Assembly (NCBI GenBank): GCA_035222895.1
Contig: JAVYIG010000640.1
Span: forward strand, 167,001 to 231,000
Source of the DNA: Strongylocentrotus droebachiensis
Lineage: Eukaryota > Echinodermata > Echinoidea > Camarodonta > Strongylocentrotidae
Direction of reading: 5' to 3'
DNA: 64,000 bases
This document shows positions 46,386 to 57,600 of this stretch, piece by piece; within the stretch, counting starts at the first letter, position 1; each line of letters starts with the position of its first letter. The notes below the pieces were generated by a model. It was given only the letters and a program-made list of their open reading frames with translations, searched no databases and was not told the DNA's origin. The translations under genes were made by a program, and so were the position numbers.

Positions 46386-48312
46386 GTAGGTTGTTTCTTT
46401 CTTCTATCACCTTCTCTCATAATATTCTTTGTTTTTATTCTTCTTTTTTGTTTCTTTCTTCTATCGTCTTCTCTTATGTCATTCTTTAATTTAGTCGTTC
46501 TTCTTTGTATCTTTCTTGTTTCACCTTCTCTTATGATATTTTTTGCTTTTATCATTCTTCTTTGTTCTTCCTACTATCACCTTCTTTCATGACATTCTTT
46601 GTTTTTATCATTCTGCTTTCTTTTTCTGTATTTCTTGTTGTTTTTCTTTGTTTCTTCCTTCTATCACCTTCTCGGATGTTATTCTTTGTTCGTATTAATA
46701 TTATTTGCTCTTCCTATCTTTCTCTTTGCTTTTCCTTTGTTTCTTTCTGCTATGACCTTCTCTTATGTTATTATGGGAGGTCTAATCCCTCCTGGCTCAA
46801 ACTAGTACAGAGGGGCTTTACATGCATATCGTTTAACAATATATCCAGTTTTACAAATCTGAGATGCATGGCCCTACGTGTTATCAGTGTCTGTGATATG
46901 GTTTGATATTAAAGCCCAACAAAAATTGCGGTTAAAAATGATCATGAAGTGCTTAGAAAAAGTAAAAATCTTTGAGTTACCGGTTTTACCATACCGGTAC
47001 TCATTTCCCTAATTGACTTGTAGTGTTATAAAGAAAAAACTGTTCAAAACAGTTTGCAAACAGTTTTTGACATTTCTAATTCCAATCATACATATCTTGA
47101 TTATCAGACAGGCGATCGGCTTGTAAAAGTCATGGGATTCCTGACTGACCTAAAGGTTTATAATTTCGATTACAGCATGAGCTAAATAAAATCATGGATT
47201 TTGTTTAGAATCTGTGGCAAAGTTGCCCTATCCCTTTGATGGAATTTGATATGAAGGTACATGGTATCAAAAGATAGCCCAAGTTCGATTTCGGAGTACT
47301 AGTATATAGATCAAAGGTCCAAGGTCATAGCTCATTTAATATGAGAACAAATCTAATTATTCGAAGAATTTTTTTCGCTCGATAACTTTATAGTAGGTCT
47401 CATGTTTGACGGATTTTATTGAAATTTGATATGACTGTACATGGTATCAAAATACAGCATAATTTCGATTTCAGAGTATGAAGATCAAATCTCAAAGGTC
47501 ATAGCTCATTAAATATGCAAAGATATATAATTATGTATCCGAAAATGTGGTTTCCGTTCGATAACTTTAATAATATGTTTGACAGATTTTAATGAAATTT
47601 GAAATGAAATAAAGGTACATGGTATCAAAATACAGCATCAGTTTGATTTCGGACTATGTAAGGCAAAGGTCATAGCTCTTTAAATATGCGAAAAAATACC
47701 TATTTATATGTGCAAAAATTTGGTTTTGTTCAATAACGTAGGTAATTTCGTTGAGTTTGTATTTCAAAGGTCAACTCAGCCAATTGAAAATGCAAAAAAT
47801 TGCTACATATAGGCCATTTGTACCTGGCGAGGGGATGTTTCACTTTGCGTTGAAATTGTAATAATGGTCATTGTCTTAATGCGGGACTGCACTTCTTGTA
47901 GCTACTTGCGCCCTCTATATAGCCAACAATGCATAAGCGGTACCTGTTGGTCCCCCGTGGTCCTCTTTTTCTTATGTCAATTGAGAACTGATTTGATGAG
48001 TTAACCATCTGCCAGTGACCACGCAGGGAGGTCTAGTCCATTTTTGTAAAACTAGTACAGTGAGACTTTAATAAATGTATTTATTCTTCTTCTTTGTTTC
48101 TTCCTTCTATCACCTTCTCTTGAATATGTCATTGTACATTTGCTACTTTGTATGATCTATTTGTGTATATTATTCTCTATTATATATTGTTCATGTGCTT
48201 TATGTAATGCCAACAACTCAATTTCCAAATGGACCAATACAATTTATCTGAATCTGAATCTCAATTATGAAATTCTTTGTTTTTATCATTCTACCACTTT
48301 CTCTGTCCACAG

Positions 48313-48391
48313 AGGTGGAAGAGGTATTGGAAGTAACCGCACACCCATGCCCAGGCCTCCGCGATCGGCTCTGCAATGGTGGAATAGTTGA
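48313..48391 (+). CDS. putative terminal exon C
   Basis: A good acceptor, CCACTTTCTCTGTCCACAG, ends at 48312. Joined to exon B it continues in frame as RGGRGIGSNRTPMPRPPR, then SALQWWNS and a TGA at 48389-48391. The product so far would be a short, basic, Gly/Pro/Arg-rich tail with no membrane segment. A later exon at 49304 could be an alternative end. There is no expression evidence in the sequence itself. Confidence 0.4.
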
Positions 48392-50244
48392 GGTACTTTG
48401 AATTGAAATTAATGTAAATGTAAATTAAACCCCACGACTATAAATGTTTTAGAATCCAAATTGCCCATTACATAAAAACATAGTACATATTCTTTTCCGA
48501 CTCCCTAAAAGTTACACCCTAAATCTTTTCCACGTAATAGACTGTAATTGTGTAAATAAGTTTGTCAGTCAATGGCCACAAACGTTTTTTTTAAAGTACT
48601 CCTAGGTAATATCTCACCAAAAAAAGCAAAATCTATAGCTATAAAAAAATTAGTACGCATTAGTATTTCTTTCTAGTGGCCCAACAAATACTTGAATACA
48701 TGTGTTGATATTTTCGATGGCCAGTAAAAAACTAGAGAAAATAATATAAAGGATTTTGTTTTGCAGGCAAAATAGCAAATAAAGTGTAAGAAATCGATTG
48801 CACTAGGTTTCTACCAGATACTGAGTGTGTTGCATATGTTAGCAATATTCTAGGATTCAAACAACCTATACAATTACATTTGAACAATTTAAAGCAAAGT
48901 ATATACAGTATTTACAAATTGCAAATGCATGTACACAATTTGGTGGCGCCATTAACATCTATCTTTCAAACATTTTCGGTGGCCTATACTTAAAATCACA
49001 TATACCTATTGTATACGTTTATTTATCTAAAAATGAAGGTAACATGGTTAGTTATGTAACTTGTACCTTGTTATAAACATGAAGATAAGGTCTATTGTAA
49101 GGTAAATTGTGACATAAATTGTATTTCTAGTGTACACCCTGTTTGCTTTGACAGATAATAAAATAATCACTGCATTATGCAAAATAGTAAATACACTTTT
49201 ATTTGGCTATGCTCTATAGGATGCCCTTCCCTACCCTAAACAAAATGTAATAAATGTTGTTGTTTTTTCTCTCTCTCTTTCTCATCTCATCTCTATTACG
49301 CAGGGATCCATACCTTCTTCTTCTCATCAAGCCATTTCCTCGTTCAGAAGATCGACCACAGATGCACTTTAACACTTCCCAACCAAAAAGGGACATGTGC
49401 GATTGAGGGCACATTTATTAAATGCAAGAGGATGTTCCATGCTTATACAAATAATAATACAGTTCAAAAGTACATTATGTGTGAAAATCTGAGATATCCA
49501 TTACAGTTTAGAGATAATATGTCACTTTTAATTCTGTAGAACTTTGCAGGAATTATGAATATATCATGTATGTCCTATCTGTGACATTCAAACATTAGCA
49601 GTGTCCTAGTATTCAATGATAACTGATATATAGATTTATATAAGTAATATCTTATATCTGTGAAATGATAAGACATTTGAGTGCTCTTTTAAAGGAGTTT
49701 GGTGATTTTATATTTCAGATATTGTAAGGTAGAGAATTCCATACATCTGGACCCCTACATGTATGTCTGATTGATTTCTGGGATAATGTAGTCTGAGGAT
49801 TGACCACATGTAAATTCGATAACTGCCTTGTTGAATATGAGTGAACCATGTTATTAGGTTAGAACATTGAAGATAATAAAGTAGGTAACAATCTGATATT
49901 GAAACGGAACATAAATATGGCAATTTGGTGGAGGAAGTTAATATCATCAAACTTGAAGCATTTCAGTTTAACGAATAGTGGAGTAGCATGGTATCATCGG
50001 ATTTTTTTTTTTTTAATAACTTTTTTCGCCCTCTTTGGGCCGATATTTCTCAGTTTTGAATGCTTTAATATTTTGTTCTCTCTAAAAAACGGTTTTATTT
50101 TTTTTTAATTTTTGTTAAAGCCGACCATATTTTTGTTTGGCCAAAATCCCACGGCGCACTGCGTTTCGGGCAAATGGGGCTGCCGTGGCCGCCGGGAACA
50201 TACTGTAAACGTAGCATAAATAGCTCTATATACCACCGCCTCAC

Positions 50245-50279
<35 letters not shown>

Positions 50280-52311
50280 TTGTATAGGAATTACATGCCC
50301 TCTAACTTAAAAGCATTTAAACACTTCACACACCTATCCAACACAAGACAAGGGTACGTTCACATCAATTAGTCAAGGTTGTATACAATATGATATGTAA
50401 TGAGCAGGTTTTATAATGAGGAAATATGCACGAGCATAACTATATTATCCAGAGAATTTGATTTTATGTTTATTCATAGTAATAGAGGAAAAACATACTT
50501 GAATGAAAATCTTTTCTTAAAAAATACTTACAGGTTGTATCATATAATAGATGGAAAAGGATTATTAAAGTCCGACACTTATTTCAGATGTATTGGAATA
50601 GAGAAAGAGGAAATATAAATTCTTAAAGAAATCTACGCTAATATACCTGTAGAATGAAAAATAGATTTAACGAAGAGGCAAATTTCATTTGATACTCTAA
50701 AAATATAATTTATGTTTACAAAGAAAACTATCCAATTTGAATCGGTCTGTTCAGAGAATTTGTACTAAAAATGCCTGACTTCCCCGTCAGTTTTCATAAT
50801 TTACAATCATATAATCTGTCGATTACAGCTAGAAATTGAAATGTTTTTTGTCCGTCCGAGAATCAGCACATTAGATAATAAACTAAAAGAATTTTAGTTC
50901 AAACTGCTTTATACAATTATTTATGTTAATCGCTGTTTACGGTTTAAATTCATTTCAAGTGATGAAATAATGCTCATTCTGTGATGAGATGAGGATGAGG
51001 AAACATAATTATATGCACATATTTGTTTTAATGCGTTGTAGTGAGAAGATTATATGGGAACAACGTAGTGATATCCTGACATGAGCTGGAAGGAAGTTCA
51101 CATTGGATTGGATGAAGTAAATGAAGATAGGCAAATAATTAATCACGTTGTGTTATTAATCACTGAGATATATATGATATTTTTAAGTAGGGAGAAAAAA
51201 AAAAGCCTCTAAGCATTGAGGAAATAAAAGAAAAATTATTTAATATAAGAAAGAAAGACTGCTACTGAACGAAAAATATTGACACTCCATTATAAACGGT
51301 GATAATAAACAAGAACATTAAATGGATGCGGACCGGAGGTGATAACTTCCTGTTTAAGTGAGTGTGTAGAAAGATCATAGCTGGGGGATTTCTTGTCCGT
51401 TTTTGTTAGCCATAGTCTACCCAATTAACCGGGGTCCGCTCAGTTCGCATTTATGTGTGATTTACCGCTCTCGACTGCCATGGACTGCTCACGTTTTTTT
51501 TTTTTTTTGGGGGGGGGGGGGATGTTTTTTTTTATTTTTTTTTTAAAATATTTGTTTTGGGTAAGATTTGTCATCGTTTTGTGTTTTAATTTGGGGAAGG
51601 GGGGTATCATGAAAAAAAAATTTCATTCAAAATAATTGAGTTGTGTATATTTTTTATTGTAATGTAATTTGAAATAATTTGTATTTGTATGATATACATG
51701 TACATGTATTGAATGAAGTGAATAAAAAATTACTCCAAAAACGACAACACAGAGCTCTCTCTCTCTTCCTTTTCTCTCTTTTCAAGGTAATTGGAATAAC
51801 ATTATGAGAAATACATGTACTACAAAATAAAATTGATAGCTACACAGAGAGACAGAGAGAGAGAGAGACAGAGAGCGAAATAAAGAAAGAGAGACAGAGA
51901 AGGAGAGAGAGAGAGAGAGAGAGAGACCTTAAAAACAAAGATATAAGACAGATTGCTGATTGATAGTAAGATATGTAGAGTCAGAGATATTTGGTACTTG
52001 GCTGGGACCCCTCCCCCTCCCTCCCCCACCCCTCCAAAAAAGGGCATTTAGACTGCAGGTGGTGTATCATGAGAAGCCACTAATAGACAGAGAGATCAAT
52101 TGATGAATGGACAAACCAATATATTTACATTTAGACAGACAGAAATACAGATACACAGACAGCTAAATAGATTGCTGGATAGACAGATAACAAGATGAAG
52201 TTCACTTTGTTCGACAAATTTCTGCAAATGCTCCTTCACATTTCATGTTTATTATCATCTCAACTCCAAGAAAAAAATATGTCAGACAGTGTAACTTGCG
52301 CACCTTGCATG
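48392..52311. other. AT-rich non-coding stretch before the BEL element
   Basis: I see no gene of confidence except the possible exon at 49304. About 49516-49610 is a fragment of the TTAA MITE (TTCTGTAGAACTTTGCAGG). Poly-A lies at about 50248-50278, poly-T/poly-G near 51495-51545, and GA-rich microsatellite at about 51845-51930. Degenerate GATAGACA repeats lie at 52085-52195. Confidence 0.6.
49304..49406 (+). CDS. possible alternative terminal exon D
   Basis: A long pyrimidine tract (TCTCTCTCTTTCTCATCTC) and TACGCAG precede an open stretch of one base plus 33 codons and TGA at 49404-49406. It encodes DPYLLLLIKPFPRSEDRPQM then HFNTSQPKRDMCD. Its phase fits a splice from exon B (AG plus G). ATTAAA follows about 10 nt after the stop. 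This is weak evidence, and it could be a chance open frame behind a pyrimidine tract. Confidence 0.25.
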
Positions 52312-52316
52312 GTGGA

Positions 52317-53170
52317 TGTTGATGACGATAACTCTAACACTTTACTAAAGTCCCACCGTTGACGTATAAAAGACTCAGTGACACCCTTTGTGCTGATACC
52401 AAACGATGAATGCGGTTCAACCTTTAATGAAATAAACAGAACACAGTCATAAGCATTGCGTAATATAAATGCCAATGAACATAGATAAGCTGATCAACTA
52501 ATATTACATCCTTGCTGTATATAATATACACATTCACTCTCCTTCATGAAATATACATGAGCCTATACATATTCATGAGCTTGACCCTGCATTGACCCCT
52601 ATAACCTGACCTACTTTCTGTCATAGTAGTATACCCCAAATCTGTCTACCCGGCCAATTGCCATTATAAGACACCAAATTAGCTAGATTATAATCACACA
52701 GAGTTTTCCTCAAATTCTTATTAAACCTGTTATAATACCAGGTCAGTCATCATATTTAACTCAACACTGTTTACTTTCACTAACGGCACCCTCGCATGTC
52801 TATTCATGCGCTACACAACATACACTGGCACAACGTGAGCTTCGTGCATTAACTCCAACTTTCTAACTCAGATTTAGCCCATTCATATTCCTCCATTTTC
52901 ATATCTTACAGTTTCAACAAGAAAGAAAACATTTAATTTCAATAATCTTAGGTCGACTTCTACTTACAACATTGGGCTTGTGTGTAAACTGACAAATAAC
53001 GGTGAACTTCAGTACCAAACAACACGACTTGACAAACGTGTTTCAGCTCCTGAACCAAAACAACTTCGCCCTCAACGGCCCTGCTCAGAAATACGAATAA
53101 ACTCTCGCTTCTGACGTCACAATGCCCATTGATGTAAATAATACAAAATATCTCTAAACTAGAGATAACA
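52317..53170 (-). repeat. 3' LTR of the BEL/Pao element
   Basis: 854 bp, reading TGTTATCTC...ATCAACA on the minus strand (TG...CA ends). By eye it is identical to the 5' LTR. It carries ATTAAA, a possible polyadenylation signal, and the palindrome TGACGTCA at 53112-53119. Confidence 0.97.
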
Positions 53171-53182
53171 TCCCGGCCCCTT
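53171..53182 (-). promoter_or_regulatory. polypurine tract
   Basis: On the minus strand AAGGGGCCGGGA ends directly at the TG of the 3' LTR. This is the usual place for the plus-strand primer of LTR retrotransposons; two pyrimidines interrupt it. Confidence 0.7.
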
Positions 53183-54165
53183 AAATGCGAAGTTTTTAAA
53201 AACTTAACATTTACCCTCTAAATCTAAATCAAAATTCACGACAATCATAAATGTCGTACTTTCCTTGAAATGATTTTACACCTTTAAATCCAGGATTTAA
53301 ATTCTAGCCTCAAAATGTTATAATTTGTCTGCAATATCCAATACTTCTTCTTACCGGTAATATAAAAAACCCTTTACATAACTCTATTACTGACAAATAG
53401 CGTGGTTAAAGGGAATCTGTCTGATTCAACTACAAAAATGTCAAACTGTATGAAAATATGATTACTCATCAATACAACCTGAAATGATTTTTTACATAAA
53501 CCAACAATTTCTTAGCTGAGCACTGTCAACATGAAACAATGACACTTCTATATAATCTGCATACTTGCATAGTCTCCTTGTGAAATATCTGATTCAATGC
53601 ACACATAAAGTGCTCACTATCTGAATGTGCAACGTGACAATGCAAAAATAATTTATATCAAGACATCACTATTAAATGTCAAGAAATAATGAAAAGGCAT
53701 TCAATCTCCAAATTCTCTCGCTATACTGTACTGTACTGCCAAAGGTGCTTTAAATATCGTAAATAATGTCAATTCCAATTAAACCCTTTGACTGACACAC
53801 GCACAAAAGGCATCATTTATTTGGACAATTGCGAATCTTTGAGTGCTAAACTTTCCTTTATCATTGAATGCATTTTCACACATGGATGAATTCATGGAAA
53901 TATGAAAGGATGTACACAAGCAAAATACAAAGTTTACAAGATGCTGAAGATAGTCTGCAAGTTCTGCGAGTTCAGATCAAAGTTTATCATAAAGGTCACA
54001 GGGTCTGAAAGTTCTGAGATTTCTAAATTATCTCTTCGCTGTGATAAATGTACACCATTCAGCTTCACAATGAAACGTTCTGAACTTGTATGACATTGTC
54101 TATCTGGTCAGCGATATATACGCAAAAGGCTAGACGATTGCAGGTGAAACGCGAAAATAACACAT

Positions 54166-54512
54166 TGATCCAAGGTCAAATACGCGAAATTTTTCTGATC
54201 CCAGGTCAAATACGCAAAATTCTTCTGATCCAAGGTCAAATACGCGAACAAATATCCCTCATCCGGATTTGAACGTTGAACAACTATGAAAACTTAGTGA
54301 ATGGTCACATTCGTAGTAGAAACTATTTCTCATTTCAAACAAATATGAGACTTCTTGCTTCACAAATATAATTTCGCGTAAAAAATATCCCTCATCCGGA
54401 TTTGAACGTTGAACTATGAGAATTTAGTGAATGATCACATTCGTAGTAGAAACTATTTCTCATTTCAAAACAAATATAATACTTCTTGCTTCACAAATAT
54501 AATTTTGCGTAA
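54166..54512 (-). repeat. two tandem repeats between pol and the 3' LTR
   Basis: GATCC(A/C)AGGTCAAATACGC occurs at 54167, 54197 and 54227, an exact 30-bp period. A second tandem of 133 bp follows: AATATCCCTCATCCGGATTT at 54251 and 54384. They lie in the roughly 1.4-kb non-coding region (53183-54603) downstream of gag-pol. Confidence 0.9.
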
Positions 54513-54603
54513 TTTTCTGGTACTTTGGTATCACATGCTCCAGGCAATCTTGTGGTATTCATATCATCGAAAAATCAACAAACTTTCACATTTGACTTAG
54601 ACC

Positions 54604-57600
54604 TTACACTTGTGACTTTTCCACGGATTCAAGCAAGCACAATTTCTGAACAGGTCGCGTCAAGGCTCCTGTGACTGTTTTCACCTTTGCTGAACGAACC
54701 AGCTTATCCTTGCTTGGATAGATCTCGATGACTCTACCCAACATCCATTTGTTACGCGGCATGTCATCCATGATGAGGACTACGTCGTCCACAGCGATAT
54801 TTCTATTTTCATCCAGCCACTTCTGACGCTGCTGCAATGTTGGCAGGTACTCTTTCATCCATCTCTTCCAGAACACGTCGGCCATATGTTGCACTTGTCT
54901 CCACCTTTTACGCGAGTAGAGGTCGCTCTGGTCAAACACACCTGGTGGTAGCTCAGCATTGGGCCTCATCAGTAGCAAGTGGTTTGCTGTCAGTGGTTCT
55001 GGATCCCTCATGTCTGTAGACACCACCGTGAGCGGCCGTCCGTTGATGATCGATTCTACCTTGCACATCAGCGTAGGTAGACCCTCATCGTCGAGTACTT
55101 GCAGCTTCATAACACCATTCATCACTTTTCTTGTTGTCCGTATCTGTCTTTCCCATGCACCTCCTGCATGAGATGCTGTTGGGGTGTTGAATCGCCAATC
55201 GATTCCCCTTTGGAGGAGATTCGCATGGATTTTCTGCTGATTCCACCGTTTTCCTCCTTCTCTCAGCTCACGCTCAGCACCTACGAAGTTGGTGCCATTG
55301 TCACATCTGATCAGCTCTGGCCTTCCTCTACGGGAGATGAATCTCTCCAAGGCGTTCAAAAATGAGTCTGTGTTCATGGTATGTAGGATCTCAATATGGA
55401 CCGCTCGTATGACTAGGCACGTGAAAATACAGCCGTACCTCTTTAGCCGACTTCTACCCTGCTTTACAAAGAACGGCCCAAAACAATCAACTCCAACGTG
55501 GCTAAAGGGTGGTTTTCCTGGTGTCACCCTGTCTGCAGGTAGATCAGCCATTTTCTGTCCCACTGGAGCTGCTGCTTGACGTTTACATGTGAAACATTCA
55601 TTCAGGACTTTACGGACTGTTGGTCTTCCTCTGACTATCCAGTATCGTTGCCTGATTAGAGATAGTACGTACTCCTTGCCTGAATGACCAGACAAAATGT
55701 GATAATGTCTCACTAATAGCTGTACAACATGATGATTATATGGCAGGATCATAGGGTGTTTTGCCTGTTCCTCTAACGGTGCATTTCTTAGACGTCCTCC
55801 GACATGCATTAGACCCTTGCCTGTGAATTTGACATTTAGCTTCGAGAGTGGACTGGACTTTGCGATGCGAGAGGGCGACGTTCCTCCTGCAGTCAAATTA
55901 TGCTGTAACACCTTGTACTCTGCAGTGTAGCTCTGACGCTGAACGTACCGAATAACTGCTTCTTCAGCTACAGCAATATCACCTGTCCTAAGTGGCCCTT
56001 TGACATCACAGGTGTTCCCTTGAACCTTGCTCTGCAAATGCTGTCTCACTCGCAAGATCCATGCAACTGCTTTCTTTAATCTGTACCATGAGGAGTAGTG
56101 CTCTAGCAGCCGGTCCACAGCATTGGATTGATCTGCTTCAGTACTAAACACTTGAATACCCTTCTTCTGTTTAACTTCTGGGTCATTCTCATCAATGGGT
56201 GCAGTTGTAGTTGGGTCCTGTGGCCAACTACTCTCAGCTTGGCAAATGAAGTCCGGTCCAACCAGCCACCTGATGTTAGTTTTCAAGTCTTCTGCCCCAA
56301 TACCCCTTGACACATCATCTGCTGGATTGGAGCTAGTGTCAACATGGTGCCACTGACTGGGTTCTGAGTGGTCTCGGATGACCGCTATCCTATTTGCGAC
56401 GAAGGTGTTAAACCTTTTTTCTTCGTTTCTAATGTACTGCAGCACAATCGTGCTGTCAGTCCAGAATACTGACCGCACGATTGGTAGCTCTAATTCCCTT
56501 CTCAGCATTGAGTCCAGCTTTACTGAGAGAGTCGCTGCCATAAGCTCTAGTCGGGGGATGGTTACTCTCTTTATTGGTGTGAGATGCGACTTTGCAACTA
56601 GCAGGCTGCTATGTGCCAGGCCATCACCATTCTTCATTACTATGTATGATGCTGACCCATACGCCCTCTCCGATGCGTCTGAGAAATGATGTAACTCATA
56701 CTCAGTTACTTCTCCAAAGTCATGAGGCTTGATGCATCTATTCACCTTAAAATCTGCCATCTTGGGTAACTCATCAATCCACTCATCCCATTGGCGTCTT
56801 TCTGCATCTGGAATCTTGTCGTCCCATCCAAGATTCATTCTCGTTAGTTCTTGCAGTATCATTTTTGCCTTCAAGACAAATGGGCTGGCATAGCCAAGAG
56901 GGTCGTACACTGAAGATATCACACTCAGCAGCCCACGTCGAGTTCGAGGCTTGTCTCTGGGGGTGAACTTGTACAGGAAGCTATCCATCTCTACATCCCA
57001 AGTAATGCCTAGGGCCCTTTCAACAGGAAGGGCATCATGAGTGAGGTCTAGCCCTTTAGCATTTTTCGATCGATCTTCTTTGGGTACAGACTCTAAGACC
57101 CTTGGTCTGTTGCTCAGCCACTTGGTCAAGTTGAAGCCTCCTTTCGTCAGGCCTTCTTTCAGGCTAGCTGCCAGTCTCACGGCATTCTCCTCGTTGTTCA
57201 CTGAGACCAGACAATCATCAACATAGAAGCTTCTATGTATCGCTCTTCCTGCTTCTGGAGTGAAGGCATCTGGATGGTCTGCAGCTGTTTGATGGAGGGC
57301 AAAGTTACAACAACTTGGGCTCCATGTACCGCCAAAGAGATGAACACACATTCGGTACATTTTGGGCTGTCTCTCCAAGTCACCTCCTGGCCACCACAGG
57401 AATCTCATGACGTCTCTCTCAGTTAGGGGGACTCTCACTTGATGAAACATTCCCTCAATGTCCGCCATGAGTGCCACTGGTTGCTGACGGAATCGAACAA
57501 GTACTCCTAGCAGGTTATTAGTAAGGTCCGGCCCCTGTAGCACTACGTCATTCAGAGACACTCCTTGGCACTTAGAGGCACAATCAAAGACAATTCTAAC

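Noticed and set aside
50400-50618. 72-codon plus frame
   Set aside because: It is AT-rich with no recognisable motif and no splice or paralogue support; it could be a very old transposon relic.
53183-54603. env-like gene downstream of BEL pol
   Set aside because: The only frames there are about 60 codons, come from tandem repeats, and show no signal peptide or membrane segment.
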